Assembly: GCA_028673005.1 (NCBI GenBank) | Contig: CM054113.1 | Coordinates: forward strand, 35,220,117-35,284,116 | Source of the DNA: Tanypteryx hageni | Taxonomy: Eukaryota > Arthropoda > Insecta > Odonata > Petaluridae | Direction: 5' to 3' | DNA: 64,000 nt | Part shown: positions 36,661 to 47,738 of the stretch, piece after piece | How the letters are laid out: the number at the start of each line of letters is the position of its first letter | Numbering within the stretch: the first letter of the stretch is position 1 | Made by a program: the position numbers and the translations under genes | Notes under the pieces: generated by a model | What the model saw: only the letters and a program-made list of their open reading frames with translations | Databases searched by the model: none | Told to the model about the DNA's origin: nothing

Positions 36661-37716
36661 ATAAAAGATAATAGATTCACAGCAATCAAGCCATAAATTT
36701 TAGTTTGTTCAAGACTAACGCCGTTTAAAGTCAAGCTTGAAAAAGCAGACTCAAGAAATAGCATCATTTTGAAACGTCGCTTTAAAATATAGTCTATTTC
36801 AACCACAAGAGGCTGAATACCAAAGAGGAACCAATAAACTTTTGAGAAAAAATATTTCATATTAAAAGTAACCGCTCGTTCACCTTGACATCGTGAGGAA
36901 GGATTCAATCCACGGGATGACGAAGAGGCTAAATCCCCAATGACCTTTTCCCTACCAGCCCTAAGATAGATTTTTCCTTAAGAAGATAAAACGTAGCCAG
37001 ACTTCGAACACCGAGAGCGCGCCCACACACACTATGACAAACTCCATTAAAAAGGATCTCTTGATACCAGAGTGAGACATCCAGTAGAGAATGGAGTCTT
37101 ATTTCCCAGCTGTGGAATCTCACCTACCACTCTCCCCCTTTCTCTCATCTTTGCAATCCAATTAAATCGTTATCTTTCCCTTCCATTCCCTCCCTCTATA
37201 TTTTAACATACCTCTGCTAAACAGCCACAATTCCGACGCAATCCCAAATCAGATTGTTTCACCGACTGTTTCCAGATTAGCTTCATTACTTCATAAATGT
37301 AAGAACTTCCATGTACTACGCACAAGTCCATGCTGGTACAGGGGGAATTTGATATTAGAGAAGGACATTATGTATGAAGAATTATTACGTATTTTGACTT
37401 AAGAAAATACGAAGTGAACTGCTTGGGATTACAGTAGCAACAACTGAGCATTTTAAATTGCATCCAACTGTATGAACAATTTATACACATGTATTGTTTA
37501 TGTATATATAAATTATAACATAGACATTCCTGAATCCAAATGAGAGCGAGTATTCGTAAACGACTTTTCGTATTCAAACAGTTTTTACGGAATGTTGTTC
37601 TATGTTTACTAATTTGCATTTGCATACAAATGTATTGATTAGTTACTGTATTCTTCGGTTCGTTTATTATGCACTTATCCCGGTTATATTTACCAACACC
37701 CCTAAACTAATCTCTT
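36661..37716. other. unique-looking AT-rich sequence
   Basis: No recognised gene or repeat. The open frames here have no domain and no splice context. Confidence 0.4.
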
Positions 37717-38441
37717 TATTTGGGAGAAATGGCGCCTATGGCAACATTTCAGGAAACATCTGAGTTACGCAGCATATTATTTTTCCAGCATTTTAATAGA
37801 GAATAGTATCATTTTATCAAACGTAACTTTAATATTTGAGCAATAAATTAATGCTTTTTATAAACTTAAGAGATTTTTGTAGAAACATTTGGCGCCTTAT
37901 CAGGCGGTGCCTATGGCAAATACCACCTTCGACGTACCTTAGTTACGGCACCGTAAAATGGGATATGAGAGTTATCACTGCAAATCCATTTGACCTTCCA
38001 TCTTATTTGGAGATGGAAGGTGGCTTTATCTCCCCCAGTGTTTCAATCGGTAGCTTTGATATGAAAGAGACTAGGTCACCGTCTCGAGTCTCCACGTGCG
38101 ACCTGGTGCCGAAAAGAGGGAGTCGAAAGGAGGCGGAAGATGCGCACGCGTGTTGGAGAAAAGGGGGTTGAGTGCGTGAGGGATATATAACTCTTATTAA
38201 TCTGTGCGTATGATGCTACGCCGTAATCATGAAAGGGGGAGAAGCCTGTTAAAGGCGCCAAATGTTCCTACAAAAATCTCTTAAGTTTATTTTCCCATAA
38301 AAAGCATTAATTTTTTGCTCAAATATTAAAGTTACGTTTGATAAATTGCTACAATTCTCTATTAAAATGCAGGAAAAATAGTATGCGGCACAACTAAGAT
38401 GTTTCCTGAAATTTTGTCATAGGCGCCATTTCTCCCAAATA
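37717..38441. mobile_element. foldback element with about 180 bp inverted arms
   Basis: The left arm 37717-37896 (from TATTTGGGAGAAATGGCGCC to TTTGGCGCC) and right arm 38253-38441 are inverted and highly similar. A difference of about 9 bp lies near the AAAAAGCATTAAT block. A GGCGCC sits near each end of each arm. The 356 bp centre is GC-richer and begins with a partial third version of the terminal motif (GGCGGTGCCTATGGCAAAT). No transposase was recognised. Superfamily unknown, and target duplications are not evident. Confidence 0.85.
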
Positions 38442-39389
38442 CGTCTCAGCCCATTTATGCCCAGAATATAATTTTGCTATTTTAAACTTTTTTTACCAAT
38501 TAAATTGGTCATATATCGCCGCAGTAGCACAAAACCAGCATAAAGTAATCTATAAAACACGTCACCTGAAGGTAATAGGTGGGATAGAAAAAGATCCAGA
38601 AAAGTTTGAATTAGATTTTCTCTACCTAATTACTAAATTTTCACTATAACTTTTATACTACAGGAGCAGTCGGAACTTCAAGAAAATTACAGAAAAGGAT
38701 AAAAAATTGAAAAAGTTTGGTAAAAGAAAAACATCTTTAACTAGTAATATAGAAAAATTGAAACCGATAGCAATTATACTTTTGGAGTTATGAAACATCA
38801 AAAACGGATAGAAACGACCCCCTGGGCATACCTAAATGGGATATTTATCTTCAGAGTTTCATTTTTTTCTCCATCATTATGTGAATGGGATGTCAGTCAT
38901 TACGAATTACTATATCGACTTTACTAAACTCCATATTGCGAATTGGATTTGGAATATCTTCGACTTTCTCGTGAATTGGGATTTTCTGTGATATTTTCCT
39001 GCCGATGAGTTTCTCATAATAAATTTTAACGGAACGAGAATTGAGATGAGGATGAAGAAAGAGCATCGAAATAATAATCCGCAATAATGCCGATGGTCAT
39101 GGTTATCTCCTGTTATTATGAAAACTTTGAATCAATCATATGCGAATTGCATCTACGAAGTAGCCGATCTCAATGATATATCAACTACAATTATTTGTTT
39201 AAAAACTATGTGAAATGAACCTAATTAATACCATAATAAATTTAACCAAATTAAGCTTTTCATACATCAAAGGATCATCAGCTGAATTAAAATGATTTTC
39301 CATGATATGACGTCATGGAAATGTAAACAAAATAAATGGAATGATATGCTAATATGTATACCCCTTTTATATGAATTCGGTATTTAAAA
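38442..39389. other. AT-rich sequence between foldback elements
   Basis: Nothing recognised. A 63-codon minus-strand open frame at 38893-39084 shows no domain. Confidence 0.4.
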
Positions 39390-39930
39390 AAACTGATGTG
39401 GCCACCATATGACTTTCTTCATACCTGTAATATTTCTAAAAATTCCAAATAGGTAAAATGGTAATAAATATTTTAAGGAACAACGAGAAGAATTTAAAGT
39501 ACAAAGAACAGAATTAAACTCAAACCGTAGCCTTCTGAAATTGGTGTCCATATCAGATTTTTTAAAAATATTTGCTTTAATATTTTATATATGTATGTAT
39601 TTCCCACATATATTTGATTAAGTGATATCTTAAAAACAAAATTTTTTACACCACCCGGTGACCATTATGAACACTTTACGCTTAGTTACGTCTTAGTAAG
39701 GCTCATTTTTATTTTATTAATTGTTGGAGCTTTGTGACTATATCCAATATTAGAAGGCTATGGTTTGAGTTTATTTCTGCTCTTTGTAAAGTCTAAAATT
39801 TTCTCGGTTTCTTAAAATATTTATTATTATATAACCTGTAAGCGAAGGAAATTCTCCAAAGCCAGTCAAACTGATAAAACCCGGTTAAAAGGCCGGATAA
39901 AAACAGATGAACCCGGATAAAAACCGGATA

Positions 39931-39982
39931 AAAACCCAATACGTATTTCGGCTACAAGGTAACCATCATCAGGGGTTAAAAA
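39931..39982 (-). ncRNA. hammerhead ribozyme motif, left arm
   Basis: Mirror image of the right-arm motif. CTGATGA lies at 39966-39972 on the minus strand, stem II GGTTAC/GTAGCC comes next, then GAA and the self-complementary ATACGTAT. The flanking AACCC and GGGTT form stem I. All bases are identical to the plus-strand copy at 40245-40296. Confidence 0.75.
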
Positions 39983-40244
39983 ACGGGGGGAAGGGGGACT
40001 TGAGAGAGGGCGACCGTAACCAAGACCAGTGGCACGCTCTCAAGTGGATGTCCAGGGCTGTGTCTGTGTATTTATACCTGGTTGGTGGGCAGGGGGGGGG
40101 GAGAAGAAAAAAGGGGGGGACCTAGATGACCTAGGTGATGGGAGAAAAAGGGGGGGAGGTCAGTTTAAAAAGAAGGGGGGTAATAAACAGCGTGCCACTG
40201 GTCTTGGTTACGGTCGCCCTCTCTCAAGTCCCCCTTCCCCCCGT

Positions 40245-40296
40245 TTTTTAACCCCTGATGATGGTTACCTTGTAGCCGAAATACGTATTGGGTTTT
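40245..40296 (+). ncRNA. hammerhead ribozyme motif, right arm
   Basis: Core CTGATGA at 40255-40261. Stem II is GGTTAC (40263-40268) with GTAGCC (40272-40277), including one G-U pair. GAA lies at 40278-40280. The palindrome ATACGTAT (40281-40288) forms stem III, T40289 is the expected cleavage nucleotide, and stem I is AACCC with GGGTT (40250-40254 and 40290-40294). The topology is type I (open at stem I). One extra T (40262) lies between the core and stem II. Stem III has no loop, as in minimal hammerheads thought to work as dimers. Confidence 0.75.
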
Positions 40297-40621
40297 TATC
40301 CGGTTTTTATCCGGGTTCATCTGTTTTTATCCGGCCTTTTAACCGGGTTTTATCAGTTTGACTGGCTTTGGAGAATTTCCTTCGCTTACATTTTATATAT
40401 TTGCCAGTGTAGCTCGCTCTCTTTTACTTAACTAATTATATAACCTATTTGGAATTTATAGAAATATTACAGGTATGGAGAAAGTCATGTGGTGGCCACA
40501 TCAGATTTTTACTTTCTCCATATGCGTAGTATAGGGGCAAGTATTGTATTCATAAAAAAATCGACTTCGAGATTTCAACGGAAATACACGTTTTGAGGTC
40601 CCCTGAACACGTTTTGACCAT

Positions 40622-40955
40622 TTGCTCGAAGATATCTGTGTCTTTAAAATTTCCTCGCAGTTCCTTGAAATATTTATTATAATTTGATTTATTTGAAATT
40701 TTAGAAATGCTACAGGTATGGAGAAAGATATGTGGTGGCCACATCAGGTTTTTAACTTTATTTAATATATCTTAGTAAGGCTCATTTTTATTTTCTTAAT
40801 TGTTGGAGCTTCGTGGCCATATCCAGTATCAGAAGGCTACTATGTCTTTAAAATTTTCTCGCAGTTCCTTGAAATATTTAGCATCATGTGATCTATTTCA
40901 AATTTTTAGAAATACTACAGGTATGGAGAAATGCATGTGGTGGCCACATCAGATT
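40622..40955. repeat. two further right-end copies of the GTGGCCACATCAG MITE in tandem
   Basis: Blocks GTCTTTAAAATTT(T/C)CTCGCAG, CTACAGGTATGGAGAAA and GTGGTGGCCACATCAG occur twice (ending near 40748 and 40952) in the same orientation as the right end at 40507. The second copy also retains the inner CTTAGTAAGGCTCATTTTTA block from 40770. This gives three right ends in a row but only one left end. Confidence 0.8.
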
Positions 40956-40959
40956 TTTT

Positions 40960-43679
40960 TAACTTTATCTAATATGTCCTCTACCCGTTTTATTTCTACA
41001 TTTCTATTCATCACGTTTAAGTAACTTTTCTAAGCTTTGAATAATCCCTCTTAATGGCTCCAGTGTTGTATTAAAAGTCATTATCTCTCTTACTCTCTCA
41101 CCCTATTACATTCTGCTTTTATTTCTATGCCTATTTCTCTCTCTGTACCTTTTTCTCAGTATCTCTTTACCTATTTCCAATATTTTTAATTCTTTCTCTC
41201 TCTCTTCCTACCTTCCGTCACATCCTTTCACGGATACCTATCTCTTCATCTCTCTCGCCTCCCAAATTTCTCTTCGTTCGTTCATTGAGCTCTATTGGTT
41301 ACTCTCGTCATCTATTTCACCCTTGCCTTCCACGTTTTCACTCCTCTTCCCCTGCAACTCCCAGCATTTATCCGCCTTGCAAAAATCTTTCCCCTAAAAC
41401 ACTAAGCATAATATTTCGATTTCGCGTTACTATATCCTCACACAAAAAGGGGTCTTGACGTTCCATTACCCATGCCTACATTTCCGATTTACGTATCTAC
41501 CCGTTATCCGTATCGCGTTTCCTAATTTCCCGCGCTTTCTTCTACTTCTCTTATTTTCCATGTACGTTTCGTTCCAATTTAGCATCCACCCTCTCTCTTT
41601 CTTTCTTACAAATCCCTCCTCATTTTCTCCGTTTCCCCGCTTTATCTCTCAGCCGTACTCTTGTCTCTCACATAGTCTCCGTCGTAGATTTCCATGCCTC
41701 GAGAAGATTCACAGCCAGGGAAACAGTCTACAGAAAGATTAAATCTCGAAATACGTAATTTGATGAGGGCTAGGAAAATGGAAGCTGTTAGCTATTGGGA
41801 ATGCGGAAACTTGCTCGTGCGAACACGGAAACTCATTTGATTTATCAGACCGAGCACGGTTTTTGCCGAGAGAGGTGAAATATCTACCGCGTGACGAAGA
41901 TGATTTTCCGAGAAAGGTACGATTCAAGAAAACCCACAAAAACCTGTAGATTAATTACGAACCCATACTAGCTCCGCTACATATTGCGGTGAAATCAGAA
42001 TGCGAGCCACAAAACACGACTCTATAAAAGGCTATTAAACCGTTTCTTGCTTTTCCACAATCAATTAAACAAGTTTACTTTCATTCCTATTATTGTAGCT
42101 AAAGATTGCAAATAGAACTTTCCGCAAATAATCTATTTCGGGATTACTTTTTTCTAACATAAAACATAGAAACTACAACCTAACTTTGACATCTGTCTCA
42201 TGTATTCATTGCACGTTCGTCGCCCTTTGTTGTCAGTTAGTGAGTAATAGTTTATGATTTAAAAACAGAAAGATCGCCAAGTAGTCAATTTTATTTAGAT
42301 TCACTACTAGATGGTGATGCTAGTGTGTCGCTTCGTGAAGTGGTGGAGCACTTATTTCCATACGGATCGTCTGATATCTTCCTCCAAGTTAAAAAAAGTT
42401 AATAATGGAGATAAGATAAATGAATTTCAAGGAATTAAGAGACATGATATTTTTCCCTTTCAGAAAAATGTTAAATCTAACACCTCCGAAAAAAATACTT
42501 TGAAAAAGAGGACTCCTAAGACTCAAATGAAGAAAATACTGCGCAGGAAGGAGAAACGAATGAAATTCATGAAATTTGAGGTAGAGAGGTAGAGGATGAG
42601 CCCTGAATTTTCTCGAGTTTCCATCAAAAGGAGACTTTACACCCTCTGAAAGAGACAGAAAGAAAGGGAGAGAGAGCGAGAGAGAGAAAGACGAAAGTAT
42701 CAACGAGGAACAGAGAAACCACCGAGATCATAGACTCTGGAGGAGTCCGCTGTGAATTCGATAATGACGGCTAGAGAGATGAAAGCTTTTTGCGACGTAG
42801 TTTTACTTGCAGGTAGAGTTGCCATATCAGAAAATCAATCATACCGGGCTGAATCACAATTAACAAAAGAATTAAAACATTTATAAAATCTTTTAATGCA
42901 ATTTAATAGAATTTAAAATTTAATCCTAGCGTTGCCTTACCATTAGATTCAATATTATTAGAATATTTTAAAATAATCATTTTATGGCCGGTGTAATGAT
43001 CAAACCGGCAAACGGTCTCTTATGATAAAAACCGGCCGGTTGGCAACCCTACTTTGTTTTTTGTCGTTAGTGCATTTTTACCGGAAAAGAAATTTGTTCG
43101 ATCTTTCCTGCACAAATACGACTTTGTCCGTACATAATTTGTGTCATATTGCATTTTTATGTCGAGGACGTCGTATTGCTATCTCAGATATTAAAATAAA
43201 TGTTTAGTTTTACAAGTAACTATTTGTATTTAAATGCTCGCTATTGATATTTGGCAATGCAATCATCATTCAGAATCTCTCTGAAATAATATATGCATGA
43301 CTCGTTTCAAAATCTACCTTTTCAAAAAATACTATTTTAAAAATTTACAACTAAAAATTTTATATTGAGTTTTCATACGAAAATTAATGAATATATAACG
43401 CTCAGGGATATCATTTGTTCCATTTCGTTTATAAAATAGAAAAATTCTAAAATAACTGTACATAATGAGTAATATATATGTTTAATAAATTATCATATTC
43501 AAATTTAGCTTGATTAAAAGAAACAAAAATGTACGTAACAGAAATATAATTTGTAAGAATGTATGAGAAATTATTGCGGAAAAGTTAGAATTTATTAATC
43601 GGAATTTGTTTTTCAAATATTTTGAAGAAAAAGGAAGATCTTCCACCACTCTTCCTAAAAAATAGCCCCCTTCCATTCC
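40960..43679. other. pyrimidine-rich and AT-rich stretch without recognised genes
   Basis: A CT-rich segment spans about 41080-41710 and a GA-rich segment about 42640-42690. The open frames at 41455-41742 and 42311-42592 are low-complexity or domainless. Confidence 0.5.
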
Positions 43680-44010
43680 ATGGCGCATCGCTTGGTCAAC
43701 GTAAAAATGTCGGAATTCAATTTCATCGACGAACTAAACGCCATCAAGACAATTGCTGTAAGTAACAAATTTGATAATAGTGCAATTGACCAAATCTTGA
43801 ATAAAAACGGGTTAAGAGGTGAAAGAACGACATTTATGGGGAGCCCTCGTCACAAAAGAGATGAAGCCGAAGTGGTGTAATGCTAATTTCATCAGAGATG
43901 TGTCTTTGAAGCCCGCCCAAAATTTCCTCAATCAAGCCATTACAGTCGCCTTCTACAACTGGGCCAACTTGAGAAATATACATTTACATGCTACCCTGCA
44001 ATTCACCTAA
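43680..44010 (+). pseudogene. Penelope-like retroelement fragment, RT C-terminal region
   Basis: The frame from 43680 reads HRLVNVKMSEFNFIDELN, continuing AIKTIAVSNKFDNSAIDQIL. This matches the pattern just after the RT core of Penelope-like elements (an HRLL-type start, a Glu-Leu-x-x-Ile helix, IA-x-NG(Y/F), then I-x-x-IL). A frameshift near 43860 leads into a second frame with AITVAFYNWANLR, like the segment before the endonuclease. Stops and shifts make it non-functional. Neither the RT catalytic core nor the GIY-YIG domain is attached here. Some LINEs carry a similar-looking segment, so the family call is not certain. Confidence 0.6.
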
Positions 44011-44048
44011 TTTGTGGGTGGCAGGGGGTGCAATGCACCTAAACCTAC

Positions 44049-44890
44049 CTAATGATTGTCTATCGCAGGTTGAAATTTTCTTTTGTGATCTCGTATTGTC
44101 CTCGGAAAGAACGAGCCTAGATAACGCTCCGTCCTACAATCGATCTCGCGTATTTTATCGTCCCGGTCGTTTCTACCTATATACGTTGGTGCTTCAATTA
44201 TTCCTACAACCTCCTCTTTTAGAAATTCCGATCCATATTTCTCCAGAAGCCGCAACCTTGAGTTCAATCTAGATCCTCCAGTGATACCCAGTTTAAATCC
44301 ATCAATAATGAGGTGACGCTTTCCTTATGTTCGTACTTTTGTTTCACGAATCTGGCTGTTCTGCGCTGAACTCTTTCAATTAGAAAGAGTGCAGCGCAGA
44401 ACAGCCAGATTCGTGAAACAAAAGTACGAACATAAGGAAAGCGTCACCTCATTATTGATGGATTTAAACTGGGCACCACTGGAGGATCTAGATTGAACTC
44501 AAGGTCCCTTCTCGTACGGATCCCATATGCATGAGGCGTATTCTACTTGTGGTCTATCCAGTGATAAGTAACATATTTCGCGTACTTTTTCTGTAGTGTT
44601 CCGTAATATTCTAATTATGAAAGCCAGTTTCTTGTTGGCCGCGCCTATAACTCGACTAATGTGCATGTCCCACGAAAGATCTCGACAAATGGTTACTTCT
44701 AAATATTTTACATACGCGGCTGCTTGAATATTTGTTGCGTCTATTTTATACTCGAAACCTACTTCTACTTTTCTAGAACGTAACTGCGGCACATTTAGTA
44801 TAATTTATTTCAATTTTCCATTCTTTTCACCACGCTGAAATGGCTCTTAAGTCTTCACGCAGCGATACTTTGTCAAGTGAAGAACAAGGT
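44049..44890 (-). pseudogene. LINE (non-LTR retrotransposon) ORF2 3' end with internal palindromic duplication
   Basis: Going 5' to 3' on the minus strand, a thumb/connection segment (LREDLRAISAW, then EINYTKCAAV) leads to YLEVTICRDLSWDMHI and VEYASCIWDPYEKG. These are typical of jockey/CR1-like LINE proteins. After an inserted inverted segment, the frame resumes with LIERVQRRTARFVKQKYEH, then SRLRLLEKYGSEFL and ERYLGSFFPRTIRD, the usual end of these proteins. At least two frameshifts (near 44780 and 44265) disable it. The RT catalytic core is absent (5' truncation, as is common). Confidence 0.85.
44255..44505. repeat. 251 bp near-perfect palindrome within the LINE
   Basis: Arms 44255-44377 and 44383-44505 (123 bp each) are reverse complements with only a few mismatches and no indels around the 5 bp centre AATTA. 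Both arms encode the same LINE segment (LERVQRRTARFVKQKYEH onward) on opposite strands. The right arm is therefore an inverted duplicate placed inside the LINE between WDPYEKG and LIERVQRR. Confidence 0.95.
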
Positions 44891-45170
44891 GGATTATATG
44901 GAGAAGAGTGGCGTTTTGAAATTAGAAAGTGATAACTGTGACGCAGTGTGTGAGGGACAAACCGGGAGAAACTTAAAAACCCGCTGAAAAGGATACAGGA
45001 GATATTTTCTGTTTCTCCCTTTCCCACTTAGCCATCCATCTCATTTAAAAAACCACAGCAGTTTCCTTCGTTCTCACCATTTTACATTATGAGAGTAAAG
45101 GCCCGAGATTGGACAAGTTAGAAAAGTTAAGAATAAATGTCTTTCTGCAGGTCATTACAATGGTTGTATG

Positions 45171-46372
45171 CAGTGGCGTAACTACCGCCCGGGAGGGGGT
45201 AGTGGGGGCTCCAGTGAGTAGTGATCCGAAGTGACCCTCCCGAGCTGTGGCACCCAAGCCCGAAATAGTTACATATACCACTTATTCAGTCTTTTTCTTC
45301 CAAGGAGATAACCTTGTAGCCCTACATTCTACTCTTAGCTTATTATAGTTTTCAGCTGATGCATCTTCCCTCGGCCTGAGATGCAACAACAGTCATCATA
45401 AATTTTGCTCAGATCTCTTAAAAACCGCATATATTTTCATAAACAGTCCCCTTTATTGGGAGTGTGCATGGTAAGATTTGAATGCGTAGGTTTTCTCGCA
45501 TATCACACTCAAATAGGATTGTCAACTCTTCGTGACAACAAAGTAGAACTTTTACATACTATAAGTAGGACATTCCAAAACTTTTATTTGTGGATGTATT
45601 TTAGAAAGATCGCCAACCATATTAGGAAAATTATAATTCTGTAAAATAAAAATTAAATTTTACAAAGACCCTCGAATGTTACAAAAATGTTCAGAGCACA
45701 AAATAATATTCGATGATGAGAAAGTATTCTTTGATTATTTCATTGAAACGAGGTATTGCAGTGTAAGTTGCAGTTGAAAGATGATAGGTAAGAAAATGTT
45801 AAAAGAAAGTGTTACAATTACAGTAAGCAGATTTATTTATTTTATAATTAATTTATCAGCCTTATGAAAATAAAAGTAAACATGGTACCTGAAACTGTAT
45901 GCATTATTGGGCTTTTGGATGCAGATTTAGAAATTTAACGAACATAATCGGGCTTATATTTTTATTGTATTTTTAATTATCATATATTCTCCCTTTTATG
46001 TCCTATAAATTGAACATGAGGAAGCTCACCGTTTAAGGAAAAACTTTCAGGAAATTATCAATATGTTTGCTGAAACAAAAGTGAGAAGACGGAAATTTTA
46101 GGTAAGTAGCAACTCTCCATTAATTTGAAAGTTAGCAGTTTTATTGAACCTTATTTATTGGATCTTCATTAATACCTAATAAAAATAGCTACAGAAGCAC
46201 TTGTAAAACATTCAAATTTTATAATAGATAAAAATAAAATATATAATTTGGAAAGAGTAAATCTTTAATTTTAGAAATTAATTTAATTTTATATTTTTAA
46301 AATTAAATTACATAAGGGGGCTCCCATTTAATTTTTTGCCCGGGGACCCCATACATTATAATTACGGCCCTG
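45171..46372. mobile_element. non-autonomous hAT-type element, 1.2 kb
   Basis: Left end CAGTGGCGTAACTACCGCCC and right end (reverse complement) CAGGGCCGTAATTATA are similar over about 14 bp. Both are followed by a GGGG-rich subterminal block including GGAGCCCC or GGGGGCTCC. Flanking octamers GTTGTATG (45163-45170) and GTTGTAGG (46373-46380) match at seven of eight bases. The interior is AT-rich with no transposase. Confidence 0.75.
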
Positions 46373-46531
46373 GTTGTAGGTGAATTCGTCGAAAAGAATT
46401 CTTCGAAAGAAAATTCGTGGAACGATCTAATCATCGAAGTGCAAGTTTGTCGAATATTACGAGTTAATCGAAAATAAATTTATTAAAACTTTCCAACTTA
46501 CTTTAGTTTTAAAGGCGACGCGGGAAATATA

Positions 46532-47738
46532 CAGGGTTAGTCAAAATTATGTATAAACTTTAAATAGCTATATTTTGTAGACAGCATGACCAATTTGAAT
46601 AAAATTTTGTACATTTAAAGCTAAAATAAAGAATCAGCTATAAACTATGTTGCAGATTTATTGGCGACTCATTGATATGGAGAAAAATCAGCTAACATTT
46701 GAAGAAAGGAAGTGCATTATAAAATGGTACCGGAAGTATGAAAACGTTAGGGAGGTTCAGCTTGTATCGGAACATCAATGTGGGACAAAGGTGCCAAAGC
46801 ATCTAACAATAACCCACCTCTGTGATAAATTTAAATTGCATTGAACTGTTCACAACATCAATAGGGAAAGCTGTGGGAGGAAAAGGCGTCAAGAAAAACC
46901 GAAAACATCGAATCCGTTAGAAGTTACCAAAGAAGATAACAAGACAGTGTTCCCGAGAACTGCGACTATTCTGATCGAAGAACACAATTTTGTGAGTGGT
47001 ACTGTCAGAAGAACGGTGAAATTGGTGATTTTGAGGACGTAATCGTATGGTCAGATGAAGCCATGTTCAAATTAAATCGTCACAATTATGTTTACTGGGC
47101 CAGTGACAATCCGTACCTCAATCTACCTGCCAGAGATTAGTATGTGGATGGAACTCTGCTCTCGTCAGATAATCGGACCATACACATTCAGCGATACTGT
47201 TACTGGGCAGAGTTATCTTAAATTGGTAATAAATGACGCAGTTCTCGCAATAAGAAACATGTTTTTGGATACATTGGTGTACTTTCTATAGGATAGTGCA
47301 CCTCCACATTTTCAATCTAATGTTCGTGCCTATCTGGATACTGAATTTCCCGAAAGGCGGATAGGTCGCAGGAGGAATGCTTTTGAATACTCCCCAAGGT
47401 CTCCAACCTCCCTCCCCTATACTTTTTGCATGGGGATACCTGGAAGATAAAGTGTATACTCATAAATCACAAACATTGCAAGATTTGTGGGTGATGATAC
47501 AACAGAAAGCAGGCAAAATTACAGCTGACATGTGCACTACTGTATGTCGGGCTGTCGAGAAACGGTATCGTTCATGTATGCGGGCTGGTGGTGGACATTT
47601 GGGACATATGACTTAACTTCTGTATATCACGTTTCTATGTATCTACTATATTTGAAATTTTTTTTGTTCATGTTTACTCAATGAACCTTCTGAAATATGG
47701 CATATGAATGTGTTTGTACATAATTTTGACTTACTCTG
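46532..47738 (+). mobile_element. full-length, inactivated Tc1/mariner-superfamily transposon
   Basis: Terminal inverted repeats begin CAGGGTTAGTCAAAATTATG and (right, reverse complement) CAGAGTAAGTCAAAATTATG, with TA on both outer sides (46530-46531 and 47739-47740). Inside is one transposase split over three frames. It has an N-terminal helix-turn-helix region starting near 46677 (FEERKCIIKWY), then VWSDEAMFKLN near 47045-47075 and DSAPPHF at 47292-47312. RRIGRR and an EYSPRSPTSLPY/FAWGYLEDKVY segment follow, and a C-terminal helix ends at 47616. Asp in WSDE and in DSAPPH fit two of the catalytic acidic residues. The order matches the DUF4817/DDE_3-type insect transposases. Stop codons occur near 46844, 47140 and 47291, with frameshifts near 47100 and 47380. 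Confidence 0.92.

Larger units (their letters stand above)
39837..40434. mobile_element. hammerhead-bearing perfect inverted-repeat element (Penelope-type candidate)
   Basis: Two 202 bp arms (39837-40038 and 40189-40390) are exact reverse complements by my base-by-base reading. They surround a 150 bp G-rich spacer and are followed by a 44 bp tail. The whole is flanked by an 11 bp direct repeat ATTATATAACC (39826-39836 and 40435-40445), and removing it rejoins the host MITE arm. Each arm contains a hammerhead-ribozyme motif reading outward. Penelope-like retroelements are known to carry such ribozymes in their long terminal repeats, which may be inverted, so I infer a non-autonomous Penelope derivative. 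No reverse transcriptase lies inside. Confidence 0.8.
39390..40507. mobile_element. foldback MITE with TCTGATGTGGCCACC termini, split by a younger insertion
   Basis: Left end CTGATGTGGCCACCATATGA and right end GTGGTGGCCACATCAG are inverted. The arms extend about 150 bp through ATACCTGTAATATTTCTA and CTCAAACCGTAGCCTTCTGA, mirrored at 39750-39830 and 40446-40500. The 598 bp hammerhead element interrupts the right arm. Partial copies lie at 33193 and just downstream at 40622-40955. No coding capacity; superfamily undetermined. Confidence 0.85.
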
